This document shows positions 28,144 to 39,914 of a DNA stretch of 64,000 bases, piece by piece (position 1 is the first letter of the stretch; each line of letters starts with the position of its first letter). The stretch spans positions 62,001-126,000 of the forward strand of contig NZ_LVWG01000036.1 in NCBI RefSeq assembly GCF_001622165.1. The letters are read 5' to 3'. The notes under the pieces were generated by a model. It searched no databases. It was not told where the DNA came from and saw nothing but the letters and a program-made list of their open reading frames with translations. Made by a program: the position numbers and the translations under genes. This DNA is from Pelodictyon luteolum. Its GTDB lineage: Bacteria; Bacteroidota; Chlorobiia; Chlorobiales; Chlorobiaceae.

Positions 28144-30161
28144 GTTGCTGTTTCCTTGAGCTCGCGGACCGTTTGGGCGATGTGGTTTGCAGTGAAGCCC
28201 AGCGCTTCCATAACAGCCTCCCCCGGTCCGGAAGCTCCGAACCGGTCAATGGCGATGATGCGTCCCCGGGGGCCGCTGAAGCGGTCCCACCCGAACGGGG
28301 AGGCCGCTTCGACGACGACACGGGTGGTGACCTTCGGCGGCAGCACCTGCTTCTGCCACGCTTCCGTCTGGCGGAGAAACAGCCCGCTTGAGGGCATGGA
28401 GACCACCCTGGTCGGGATGCTCTCTTTATCCAGCATTGCCTTTGCCTGAAGGGCGATGTGGACTTCGGATCCGGTTGCTATGATGATTGCCGCTTTTTGC
28501 GGGGACGGCTCATTCTTCCAGTCGGAAATGATGTAGCCTCCCTTTGCCACACGCTCCATGCAGTCGTCGTTATCCCTTTCCAGCAAGGGGAGTTTCTGAC
28601 GGCTGAGGACCAGGGCGACGGGGCCTTTGCTCCGAAGCGCGAGAGCCCATGCCGCTTTCGTCTCGTTTGCGTCGGCAGGCCGGATGAGGGTGAGGTGCGG
28701 CATAGCCCTGAGCATGGCCAGCTGTTCGACCGGCTGGTGCGTCGGCCCGTCCTCTCCGAGGGCTATGCTGTCATGGGTGAAGATGAATACCACAGGGAGG
28801 CGCATGAGTGCCGCCAGACGGATGGCCGGCTTCATGTAATCGGCGAAGATGAGGAACGTTGCGCCGTAAGGACGGAGGATTCTTGAGAGCGCGATGCCGT
28901 TGAGGATTGCTCCCATGGCGTGTTCCCGGACTCCGAAATGGATGGTGGATCCGCCGGGGTTTTCGGCAGTGAAGCTCGCTGCTCCCTTGAGGAGTGTGCC
29001 GCAGGAGGGGCCGAGATCAGCTGAACCGCCGATGAGGAATGGAATTCTTTCCGTTATTGATTCCAGGCAGGCCTGCGATGCCTGACGGGTTGCCCTCTCC
29101 AGCGGGGGCGTGAATGAGGGAAGAGCACTCTGCCAGTCATCGGGGAGCTTCCCATTGAGCTGTTCACGGAGGCTATGGGCGTTTTCGGGGAATTGGAGGG
29201 CATAGCGGTCGAGCATGCTGTTCCATGTTTCTTCGAGGGCTTCGCCCCGTTCCCGAACAGGGCGGAAGTGTTCGCGGACTTCGGGGGGGACGTGGAACCG
29301 GGCTTCCGGCGGAAAGCCGAAGGCTGCTTTCAGAAGCATAGTCTCTTCCGGACCGAGCGGTTCGCCGTGCGCTTTTGCCGTGTCCTGCCGGTTGGGACTG
29401 CCGTAGCCGATGTGGGTCCGGACCCTGATGAAGCTGGGCTGACGGGTCTCTTTTCTGGCAAGCATCACCGCATCATGTATGGCGTTGGTGTCGTTGCCGT
29501 CCTCAACCTCCAGAACCTGCCAGCCGTAGGCCCGGTACCTGGATACGGTGTCCTCGGTGAAGGAGAGGGAGGTTGGTCCCTCTATCGATATTCCGTTGCT
29601 GTCGTACAGGCAGATCAGTTTGCCGAGCTGCAGGTGGGCGGCAACCGAAGCCGCTTCGCTGCCGATGCCTTCCATCATGTCCCCGTCGCTGCAGATGACG
29701 TAGGTATAGTGGTTGATGATCTCAAACCTGCCCCGGTTCAGGATGGCTGCAGCATGCCGTTCCGCAATGGCCATGCCGACGGCGGTTGCAATACCCTGCC
29801 CGAGTGGCCCCGTGGTGGTTTCCACTCCCGGCGTCAGGCCGTATTCGGGATGTCCCGGCGTGCGGCTTCCAAGCTGGCGGAATTGCTGCAGGTCCTCCAT
29901 GGTGAGGTCATATCCCGATAGATGGAGCATTGCATAGAGGATTGCGGAGGCGTGCCCTGCGGAGAGGACGAACCGGTCCCGGTTAAGCCACGAGGGGTTC
30001 CGGGGATTGTGGTTCATGATGTGCCGGAAGAGTACGAAGAGCATCGGGGCTGCACCAAGCGGCATGCCGGGGTGGCCGGACTGCGCCCGCTCAACCATGT
30101 CGACGGCAAGTAATCGGGCGGTGTTGATTGACAGCTGGTCTGAAGGATCTCTTGCCATCAC
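28140..30161 (-). CDS. tkt: Transketolase
   Basis: The 673-residue thiamine-diphosphate enzyme shows ERAQSGHPGMPLGAAPM at the N-terminus, LSAGHASAILYAMLHL, TTTGPLGQGIATAVGMA, the cofactor motif SDGDMMEGIGSEAAS and the pyrimidine-binding segment FTHDSIALGEDGPTHQPVEQL. It moves two-carbon units between sugar phosphates in the non-oxidative pentose phosphate pathway. It is the first gene of the minus transcript tkt-pgl, with a 4-nt overlap. The length is normal for the family. The upstream region 30162-30306 is shared with the divergent DUF2278 gene. Confidence 0.97.
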   Translation of the reverse strand: MMARDPSDQLSINTARLLAVDMVERAQSGHPGMPLGAAPMLFVLFRHIMNHNPRNPSWLNRDRFVLSAGHASAILYAMLHLSGYDLTMEDLQQFRQLGSRTPGHPEYGLTPGVETTTGPLGQGIATAVGMAIAERHAAAILNRGRFEIINHYTYVICSDGDMMEGIGSEAASVAAHLQLGKLICLYDSNGISIEGPTSLSFTEDTVSRYRAYGWQVLEVEDGNDTNAIHDAVMLARKETRQPSFIRVRTHIGYGSPNRQDTAKAHGEPLGPEETMLLKAAFGFPPEARFHVPPEVREHFRPVRERGEALEETWNSMLDRYALQFPENAHSLREQLNGKLPDDWQSALPSFTPPLERATRQASQACLESITERIPFLIGGSADLGPSCGTLLKGAASFTAENPGGSTIHFGVREHAMGAILNGIALSRILRPYGATFLIFADYMKPAIRLAALMRLPVVFIFTHDSIALGEDGPTHQPVEQLAMLRAMPHLTLIRPADANETKAAWALALRSKGPVALVLSRQKLPLLERDNDDCMERVAKGGYIISDWKNEPSPQKAAIIIATGSEVHIALQAKAMLDKESIPTRVVSMPSSGLFLRQTEAWQKQVLPPKVTTRVVVEAASPFGWDRFSGPRGRIIAIDRFGASGPGEAVMEALGFTANHIAQTVRELKETAT

Positions 30162-30306
30162 GGGTTCCGGCGGTTTGGGTATCTCCTCTTCATCGGCAAT
30201 ATACCAACCCGTCCGGCCAGCCGAAAGGTTTCATTGAGACGCGCCTGACTTTGCGGGCGGCGGAAGTGTTGCGTACCTTTCTGTACGGGTCCTCGAACGA
30301 AAGTAC

Positions 30307-30969
30307 ATGCATATGCCCCTCAACGACGGCTACGGCGTTCTTGCCGGAACGCTCGGCAACTGGTACTGCGACCACACAAGGGAGTCGGGGCAGTACTATC
30401 ACTGCAACCTCAGGGTAAGGGCGAGGGGCCGGTATTTCCGCTGCCCGGTCGACCTTGACAGCAAGCACCTTCCGGACGGGCTGGAGTGGCGGGTCGTTGA
30501 TCCCGTTCCCTCGTTTCCTGTTCCGCTGGAGCGACTGGCCGACGGGTGGCATGCGCTTGAATCCCGTCCCGGCACCGGGGCCGTTGATTACTACCGCAGC
30601 CCCGAGCTTCAGCCTCCTGCATCGGATGCTTCTTCGCCAGCCTGGATGTCGGGAACCGGTGCCAGGGCATTCAGGGACCTTGAGCCCCTGCTCCAGCAGT
30701 GCCGGAGGATTTTTGTATTTGGCGAGCCGTTCCGTCATGGCAGTGGAGTGCACAACATCCACCAGAACCAGGGCGACCCGCCGCATTCACGGTGGCGGAG
30801 GGAGAACGGCACCTGGCAGGACGGCGCCATATTCATCTTGCGCCATGATGGCACCTTCGCGGCATTTTTATGTAAATTCAAGACGCAGAAAGTTTTTTCT
30901 CCTTCAGAGCAGGATCTTTCTCATGGCGCAAGTGAAAACAGGAATACTCGACCGTTACGCAAGGACTGA
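30307..30969 (+). CDS. DUF2278 (YukJ-like) family protein
   Basis: The 220-residue protein matches the DUF2278 pattern: LNDGYGVLAGTL near the start, HYHCNL-like strands, the conserved block GVHNIHQNQGDP and WQDGAIFIL near the end. The function of the family is unknown. It has no signal peptide or membrane helix. The conserved block ends around residue 190; the last 25 residues are run-through coding that overlaps the start of the next gene by 47 nt. It is divergent from transketolase. Confidence 0.8.
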   Translation: MHMPLNDGYGVLAGTLGNWYCDHTRESGQYYHCNLRVRARGRYFRCPVDLDSKHLPDGLEWRVVDPVPSFPVPLERLADGWHALESRPGTGAVDYYRSPELQPPASDASSPAWMSGTGARAFRDLEPLLQQCRRIFVFGEPFRHGSGVHNIHQNQGDPPHSRWRRENGTWQDGAIFILRHDGTFAAFLCKFKTQKVFSPSEQDLSHGASENRNTRPLRKD

Positions 30970-31540
30970 AGAGGGACGCGTGGTGATAGACGTTTCGGCC
31001 CCGCGCGTGGAGGATCTCTATGCGGATTTCGACAAAAAAGCTCCGTATCACCGCAAGGATCTTGACGACGACCTTGTCGAATACCTTGCGGGCTGCGTGC
31101 AGGAAATCGGTCGCGCTGATTTCGTCATCCGGTTCGCCTTCGACCAGCAGCCTGAAGACGTTCTGATGGAAGAGGTGCGTTCGGGCGTCAACTTTTTTTT
31201 CATCTATCAGCGCGAACTTGAGCTGGCGGCCATACGAAAGATGCTGCAGGTATCCTTCATGCTGCTGTTGTCGGGTCTTGTGATGCTCGCTGCATCACTC
31301 TGGCTGCCCGGTCAGTTCGAGATTCCCGATGCGGGCGCCGCACCCTCGAGAATTCTTGTCGAAGGCCTCACGATTGCCGCATGGGTTGCTATATGGGAGG
31401 CATTGGTCCGCTTCCTGATGGACTGGACTCCGAAAATCCGTCGCGCCCGGCGATTCCGACGGATTGCCTCCGCACCGGTCGTCTTCACCCCTGCAAGGGA
31501 TCCGGTGGACATCGCCGCCACCTCCCGGAGTCAGAGATAG
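30923..31540 (+). CDS. Hypothetical two-helix membrane protein
   Basis: This is a 205-residue protein I do not recognise. The N-terminal 100 residues are soluble and charged. Two membrane helices follow (about 113-134, LQVSFMLLLSGLVMLAASLWL, and 147-166, LVEGLTIAAWVAIWEALVRF), with a basic tail (KIRRARRFRR). The start at 30923 is the best family-like ATG, with AGGA about 9 nt upstream. It overlaps the 3' end of the DUF2278 gene by 47 nt in another frame. The same-strand overlap suggests co-transcription. Confidence 0.75.
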   Translation: MAQVKTGILDRYARTEEGRVVIDVSAPRVEDLYADFDKKAPYHRKDLDDDLVEYLAGCVQEIGRADFVIRFAFDQQPEDVLMEEVRSGVNFFFIYQRELELAAIRKMLQVSFMLLLSGLVMLAASLWLPGQFEIPDAGAAPSRILVEGLTIAAWVAIWEALVRFLMDWTPKIRRARRFRRIASAPVVFTPARDPVDIAATSRSQR

Positions 31541-31628
31541 ATGTAAATTTTATATATATTGAATGTTTATTGTCATGCTTGAGCCCTTTCGGCATTGATG
31601 CCTTAGGGTTTTCCTCAATGTATAAGTG

Positions 31629-32348
31629 ATGCGTATGGCCACGATGAGAACGGGCGCGTCCGGCGCCCTGCTTCTGGTATACATGCTTACCCTCTCTCTT
31701 GCGGCACCGGCTCTGGCGGCCGGCCCACCGCCGTCGCGCGCAGCCGATATCGCCGCCTTTGCCGCGGCTCCGGCCCTTCGCGCCGAGCTCAGCCCTGATC
31801 TTCTCGCAGCAGCGCTTTCCGGGTATTACCGCATGCTCGGGCAGGGGAAGATCCTTCGGGAGGGAGTCATGACTGTGATTGATTTCAACCGCCCGTCTGC
31901 TGAAAAACGACTGTTCGTTATCGACATACGGAACAGAAGCATCATCTATTCCTCCCTTGTGGCACATGGCAGCGGGAGCGGTGGCGCTACGGCCGACCGC
32001 TTTTCCAATGAGCCGGGATCATATCAGAGCAGTCTGGGATTTTTTACAACGGGTGATACCTATGCAGGCCGGCACGGTTATTCTCTCCGGCTTGAGGGTA
32101 TGGAACAGGGCGTCAACGATAATGCCACGATGCGGAGCATTGTCATCCACGGAGCCGACTACGCCACCAGAGGATTTATATCGAAGTATGGGCGGCTCGG
32201 CCGGAGCCAGGGGTGTCCGGCGCTGCCTCCCGATAGTTCAAGGCCGGTGATTGATCTTATCAAAGGCGGAAGCTGCCTGTTCATTTATCACGACAGTGCG
32301 GGGTATGCTTTCTCGGCTCACCTGCCGGGTCCCGACAGCACGTCCTGA
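31629..32348 (+). CDS. Murein L,D-transpeptidase catalytic-domain-like protein (YkuD superfamily, first type)
   Basis: The 239-residue precursor has an N-terminal signal peptide (about residues 1-28, GALLLVYMLTLSLAAPALA, cut after AA). The mature part matches the periplasmic YkuD-like family with LGFFTTGDTYAGRHGYSLRL, SIVIHGADYATRGF and GRSQGCPALPPDS, where the final Cys and the His form the catalytic pair. Such enzymes probably form or trim 3-3 peptidoglycan crosslinks or attach lipoproteins; the exact reaction is unknown. It is followed 32 nt later by a second, differently built L,D-transpeptidase. Confidence 0.88.
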   Translation: MRMATMRTGASGALLLVYMLTLSLAAPALAAGPPPSRAADIAAFAAAPALRAELSPDLLAAALSGYYRMLGQGKILREGVMTVIDFNRPSAEKRLFVIDIRNRSIIYSSLVAHGSGSGGATADRFSNEPGSYQSSLGFFTTGDTYAGRHGYSLRLEGMEQGVNDNATMRSIVIHGADYATRGFISKYGRLGRSQGCPALPPDSSRPVIDLIKGGSCLFIYHDSAGYAFSAHLPGPDSTS

Positions 32349-32380
32349 GGACACCTCAGTGACCAACCGGAGGGTTGCAC

Positions 32381-34015
32381 ATGCTTCTCTTGCTCCTGAT
32401 CCTCTTCGCATTCAGTCCGGCCCCGCCGGCACCGGAGGCCGCACGGCCTCAGGATGATGTGCCGGCAGCCATCAGTCTCTGCATCGCAGGCCTTCAAAGA
32501 GCGCATCCCGCCCCGGATCCTCACCATACCTGCATCCGCCAGCTGTACGACCTGTATGCCCCAAGACAGTTTCGGCCTCTCTGGACGCAGCGCCGTTTCG
32601 TTGATGCCCTGCTTCGTGAAATTGACTCCGCCGGCGCCGACGGCCTTGATCCGGATGACTATCACCGCGAAGCCGTTTTCCGCCTGACGCATTCTCCGCC
32701 CTCGACTATGGAGGAACGGGTGCAGGCGGAGCTCCTTCTCTCTGACGCATTCCTCACCCTCGCCGCCCATCTCCGTTACGGCAAGGTCGATCCCCTGCGC
32801 CTTGATCCGAACTGGAACTTTCCTGGTTCAGGCGTCCGCTCAGCCATTGGCCTCAGGATGCCTCGTGCACCCGGCGAGGATGGACCTGCAGTACTCTTGC
32901 AGGATTTCCGTCCCCGTCATCCCAAGTATCATATGCTCCGCCGCGCGCTTGGCCGTTACCGCGCCATCGAGGCTTCGGGCGGCTGGCCGGTTGTACCGCC
33001 GGGCCCCGCCCTCACGCTCGGCATGAGAAGCCCGCGGGTACAGGCTCTTCGCCGTCGCCTTGCCATTGTCGGTGACCTTGAAAGCACCGCCACGGACACT
33101 TCGACGGTCTTTGACAGGGAACTCTCTCTCGGGGTACGCCGCTTCCAGAAGCGCCACGGCCTCAATGATGACGGGGTGCCGGGCACCGCGACCCTGAGCG
33201 CAATGAATGTGCCGGCTTCGGTGAGGGTCGAGGCGCTTCGCGTGAATCTTGAGCGCTACCGCTGGTTCCTCAACGACCTGGATTCGACCTATGTTCTGGT
33301 CAACATCGCCGGATTCAGTCTCCAGTATGTGGAAAAGGGAGACTTTCGCTGGGCCACGAGGGTGATTGTCGGCAGGCCATACCGGAAAACGCCTGTGTTC
33401 AAGGCCGATATGGTGTCTGTCGTGTTCAACCCCCGGTGGGTTGTTCCTCCAACCATCCTCGTCAAGGATGCGCTTCCCGCCATCCGGAAGGATCCCGGCT
33501 GGCTGAAGGCTAACAACATGTCGGTCATCGACAGCAAAGGCAGGACCGTTGATCCTGCATCGGTCGACTGGCACGCCCTTAAGGGGGCATCTTTCCCCTA
33601 CCGCCTGCAGCAGGCCGCCGGGGATGAGGGCGCGCTTGGCAGGCTCAAGTTCCTTCTTCCGAACCCGCATATCGTCTACCTGCACGACACCCCCAAAAGA
33701 GAGCTCTTCAAGCAAAGCGCCAGGACATTCAGCTCCGGCTGCATCAGGGTGGAAAACCCGCGCCACCTGGCCCAACTGGTTCTCGCCGACAGCGTGAAGT
33801 GGAGTTCACGACAAATAGATTCACTTATCGACGCCGGCAGGACCCGGACCATAAGCCTCCCGAGACCCGTACCCGTCCTCATCCTTTACCTTACCGCGAT
33901 GTCGGAGGGTGAGGTGGTGATGTTCCGTAATGATGTATACCGGCGGGACGCCGCCGTCCTCCAAGCCCTTCAGGCACCTCTTCCCCACTATAAAACGGAA
34001 AGCTGCGGCTTTTGA
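32381..34015 (+). CDS. L,D-transpeptidase, YcbB/LdtD type, with peptidoglycan-binding domain
   Basis: The 544-residue secreted enzyme begins with a hydrophobic signal (LLLLLILFAFSPAPPAPEA). It then has a scaffold domain (about 30-200), a PG_binding_1-like segment (ALRRRLAIVGDLESTATDT and GVRRFQKRHGLNDDGVPG, about 220-270) and a C-terminal YkuD domain with HDTPKRELF and the active-site motif FSSGCIRVENP. YcbB-type enzymes make 3-3 crosslinks and resist beta-lactams. GGAGG at 32369-32373 supports the ATG at 32381; the TTG two codons earlier is not needed. The SRPBCC gene follows 4 nt later, so one operon is likely. Confidence 0.93.
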   Translation: MLLLLLILFAFSPAPPAPEAARPQDDVPAAISLCIAGLQRAHPAPDPHHTCIRQLYDLYAPRQFRPLWTQRRFVDALLREIDSAGADGLDPDDYHREAVFRLTHSPPSTMEERVQAELLLSDAFLTLAAHLRYGKVDPLRLDPNWNFPGSGVRSAIGLRMPRAPGEDGPAVLLQDFRPRHPKYHMLRRALGRYRAIEASGGWPVVPPGPALTLGMRSPRVQALRRRLAIVGDLESTATDTSTVFDRELSLGVRRFQKRHGLNDDGVPGTATLSAMNVPASVRVEALRVNLERYRWFLNDLDSTYVLVNIAGFSLQYVEKGDFRWATRVIVGRPYRKTPVFKADMVSVVFNPRWVVPPTILVKDALPAIRKDPGWLKANNMSVIDSKGRTVDPASVDWHALKGASFPYRLQQAAGDEGALGRLKFLLPNPHIVYLHDTPKRELFKQSARTFSSGCIRVENPRHLAQLVLADSVKWSSRQIDSLIDAGRTRTISLPRPVPVLILYLTAMSEGEVVMFRNDVYRRDAAVLQALQAPLPHYKTESCGF

Positions 34016-34019
34016 TGCC

Positions 34020-34490
34020 ATGTCATTCACTGTCGAAATCACCGTGCGGCGCGAGTTTTGCACCGCATCCAGCCCGGAAGATGTTTTCCGGCTTCTTGCC
34101 GATGTACCCCGTTCGGCATCCTATTTCCCCCAGGTCCTGCAGCTGGTTGATATCGGCGATAATGCATACCGGTGGGAAATGGAGAAAATCGGTGTTGGCG
34201 GCTACACGCTCCAGCAGACCATCTATGCTTCCCGGTACGCTTCCGACCCGGCGGCCCTCAGTGTTTTCTGGACTCCGGTGCCAGACGTCGGCAACGCTCT
34301 TGTGGAAGGACACTGGACCCTTACGCCTGCAGGCGGCGGAACTTCGGTCGCGCTGTACTCCAAAGGGCTCCTTACGGTCGAGCTGCCAGGTTTTCTCCAG
34401 CTTCTGCTCTCCCCGCTCGTTGCGATGGAGTTTGAGAGCCTCATCGGCCGCTACATCCAGAACCTTTCGGCAGCCCTCGGCCCGGAATGA
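34020..34490 (+). CDS. SRPBCC/polyketide-cyclase-like protein
   Basis: The 156-residue protein shows the START/SRPBCC helix-grip pattern: REFCTASSPEDVFRLLADV, then a beta-sheet of LVDIGDNAYRWEMEKIGVGG, and a C-terminal long helix MEFESLIGRYIQNLSAAL. The family binds hydrophobic ligands, and some members act on lipids or quinones. There is no signal peptide. It begins 4 nt after the L,D-transpeptidase stop. A perfect hairpin overlaps its own stop codon (34488-34520). Confidence 0.82.
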   Translation: MSFTVEITVRREFCTASSPEDVFRLLADVPRSASYFPQVLQLVDIGDNAYRWEMEKIGVGGYTLQQTIYASRYASDPAALSVFWTPVPDVGNALVEGHWTLTPAGGGTSVALYSKGLLTVELPGFLQLLLSPLVAMEFESLIGRYIQNLSAALGPE

Positions 34491-34520
34491 AGAAACCGGA
34501 TATGGGCTCCGGTTTCTTCA
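34488..34520. terminator. Perfect 13-bp hairpin between convergent genes (probable bidirectional terminator)
   Basis: The arms TGAAGAAACCGGA (34488-34500) and TCCGGTTTCTTCA (34508-34520) pair perfectly around a 7-nt loop (34501-34507). The left arm includes the TGA of the SRPBCC gene. No strong T-run follows on either strand, so it may act as a weak bidirectional terminator or as an RNA-stabilising end for both the SRPBCC and metH transcripts. Confidence 0.6.
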
Positions 34521-34548
34521 TTGGTGTTCTCTTGGGCGGTCCCTGTGT

Positions 34549-38232
<3,684 letters not shown>

Positions 38233-38363
38233 GCTGTATGCTGGATCCGGTTTTAAAAATGGGAATATACGGATAAGTCGGCAATTCCCTGTGCATGCCT
38301 GTGGCCTATGGAGGGTTTAAATCGTATATTGTTGATGACGGTAACCCCAAGCAACCTGCAAAC

Positions 38364-39233
38364 ATGCAACGCCCCATGCGTACCCTCACATTCAAGGCCA
38401 TTGTGCCGATGCTTTTCATCCTGCAGCTGATGCTGCCTTTTTCCGCCCGCGCAGGCTTGCCCCTCGGCGGCTTCGGCTTTGAGGCGGGACCCCATATGTC
38501 GTGGTTTTCTTATGATGAGCCCGGAGTAATGGAAGAGTCGGGACTGATGTACGGCGTTTCGGGGGCCTGCTCTTACCGGGCCGACAATCTGCCGGCAGGC
38601 ATAGACATGCTTCGCCTTGAGGCGATGATTGCCAGAGGTGAGGTGGACTACTCCTCTTCTGGTTCGGGGGATTTGAGCGGAATCGATGAGCGGATGTATG
38701 AGATCAGGCTGCTTGCCTCCAGGGATATTTTCAAAGGGCTGCGCTCAACCCTGTCCTGGTACACCGGCATCGCCTACCGCAGGCTGGATGACAGCAGCGG
38801 AGGAATGGTCTCTACGAGGGGTTACTGCGGCTACGACCGCCACAGCAACTACTGGTACAGCCCCATCGGCATGGAACTGGTTGCCAGGCAGGGTGCCGGC
38901 TGGTCGATCGGCGGCACCCTTGAGTATGATGCCTTCTGGGGCGGGAAGCAGGTGAGCGACTTGACCGATGCCAACAACGCTTCCTATACGTACTCCGCTG
39001 ATCTTGAAAACAGCCAGTCGAGCGGGTACGGTTGGCGCGCGGCACTGATGTTCCGTCAGGAGCTCGGCTTCGGCGCCATGTCGTTCGGTCCGTTTTTCCG
39101 GTACTGGAACATCGACCGCTCCGACGTTGATACCATTGTCGTCACCGAGAACGGGGTACAACGGGTCACAGGGTTCGTGGAACCCGACAACAACTCATCC
39201 GAATACGGGATGGCGGTCTCTATCAGCTTTTAG
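38364..39233 (+). CDS. Predicted outer-membrane beta-barrel protein (second family)
   Basis: This 289-residue precursor starts with a signal peptide (about 1-30, with hydrophobic core AIVPMLFILQLMLPFSARA). Amphipathic strands rich in Y, G, S, W and D follow, ending in phenylalanine in YGMAVSISF, the typical outer-membrane barrel end. It does not resemble the smaller barrel at 19.6 kb. Its start could also be 12 nt further on, and an upstream ATG (38295) is unlikely because it precedes the signal peptide. Its last 11 nt overlap the convergent esterase gene. I do not know its ligand or role. Confidence 0.78.
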   Translation: MQRPMRTLTFKAIVPMLFILQLMLPFSARAGLPLGGFGFEAGPHMSWFSYDEPGVMEESGLMYGVSGACSYRADNLPAGIDMLRLEAMIARGEVDYSSSGSGDLSGIDERMYEIRLLASRDIFKGLRSTLSWYTGIAYRRLDDSSGGMVSTRGYCGYDRHSNYWYSPIGMELVARQGAGWSIGGTLEYDAFWGGKQVSDLTDANNASYTYSADLENSQSSGYGWRAALMFRQELGFGAMSFGPFFRYWNIDRSDVDTIVVTENGVQRVTGFVEPDNNSSEYGMAVSISF

Positions 39234-39891
39234 CCGCCGTCCGCTTCTCGATCCATGAGCGTATGGTGGCGACCCCTTCACCCGATATCTGGTGCGCCAC
39301 CGGGTATTCGTGGTAGCTGAGGTCGCTGACCCGCTCTTTGAGCCAGCGCTCGGATGCGCGTCCTTTTTCAATCGGCAGCACATCGTCATAAATGCCGTGC
39401 ATCACCAGAAACGGCAGATCCCTGAGCCCTTCGGGGCCGCTTGCTTCAGGGAGGTTCGATTCGGGGAGCTGCCCCGAGAGGGCTATGACGCCGTGCAGGA
39501 GTTCCGGGCTCCTGAATGCTGTGAGATAGCTCATCACCGCCCCCTGGCTGAACCCCATCAACAACACTTTCCCTCCCGCCGGGCTGAACGTCTCGATCAG
39601 TTCCCGGGTGAATAAAATGAACCGGTCCAGTGCGAGCGCTGCGGCTGCATAGTCCACCGTGATGCCTGTCGGCGTGAACTCAATCGGAAACCAGCCGAAC
39701 ATGTCCATGTCGAGCATCACCGGCGCTCTCGGGCTGACATAGCGGCACGTTGCCGGGAGATCCGGGGCAAGCTGGATAAGGTCTTTTTCGTTGCTGCCGT
39801 AGCCGTGCAGCATGATGACGAGGGGGGCTGGTTCAGGGCCTCTGGGGTCGAGTTCAAGGGTGGTGAGTGAGCGTTGCTGTCGCTGGAGCAT
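39223..39891 (-). CDS. Phospholipase/carboxylesterase-type alpha/beta hydrolase
   Basis: The 222-residue hydrolase has oxyanion motif VIMLHGYGSNEKDL, nucleophile GFSQGAVMSY, the acid in HGIYDDVLPIEKG and catalytic histidine in YPVAHQISGEG. It matches the YpfH/carboxylesterase 2 class acting on short acyl esters or lysophospholipids. It lies 23 nt after mnmA on the same strand and probably ends that operon. It overlaps the convergent OMP gene by 11 nt. Confidence 0.88.
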   Translation of the reverse strand: MLQRQQRSLTTLELDPRGPEPAPLVIMLHGYGSNEKDLIQLAPDLPATCRYVSPRAPVMLDMDMFGWFPIEFTPTGITVDYAAAALALDRFILFTRELIETFSPAGGKVLLMGFSQGAVMSYLTAFRSPELLHGVIALSGQLPESNLPEASGPEGLRDLPFLVMHGIYDDVLPIEKGRASERWLKERVSDLSYHEYPVAHQISGEGVATIRSWIEKRTAAKS

Positions 39892-39914
39892 GGCTATTGA
39901 GGGTCGTGTTGCGG

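Noticed and set aside
38233-38363. Possible SAM or B12 riboswitch before metH
   Set aside because: The upstream region is short and shows no matching conserved core.
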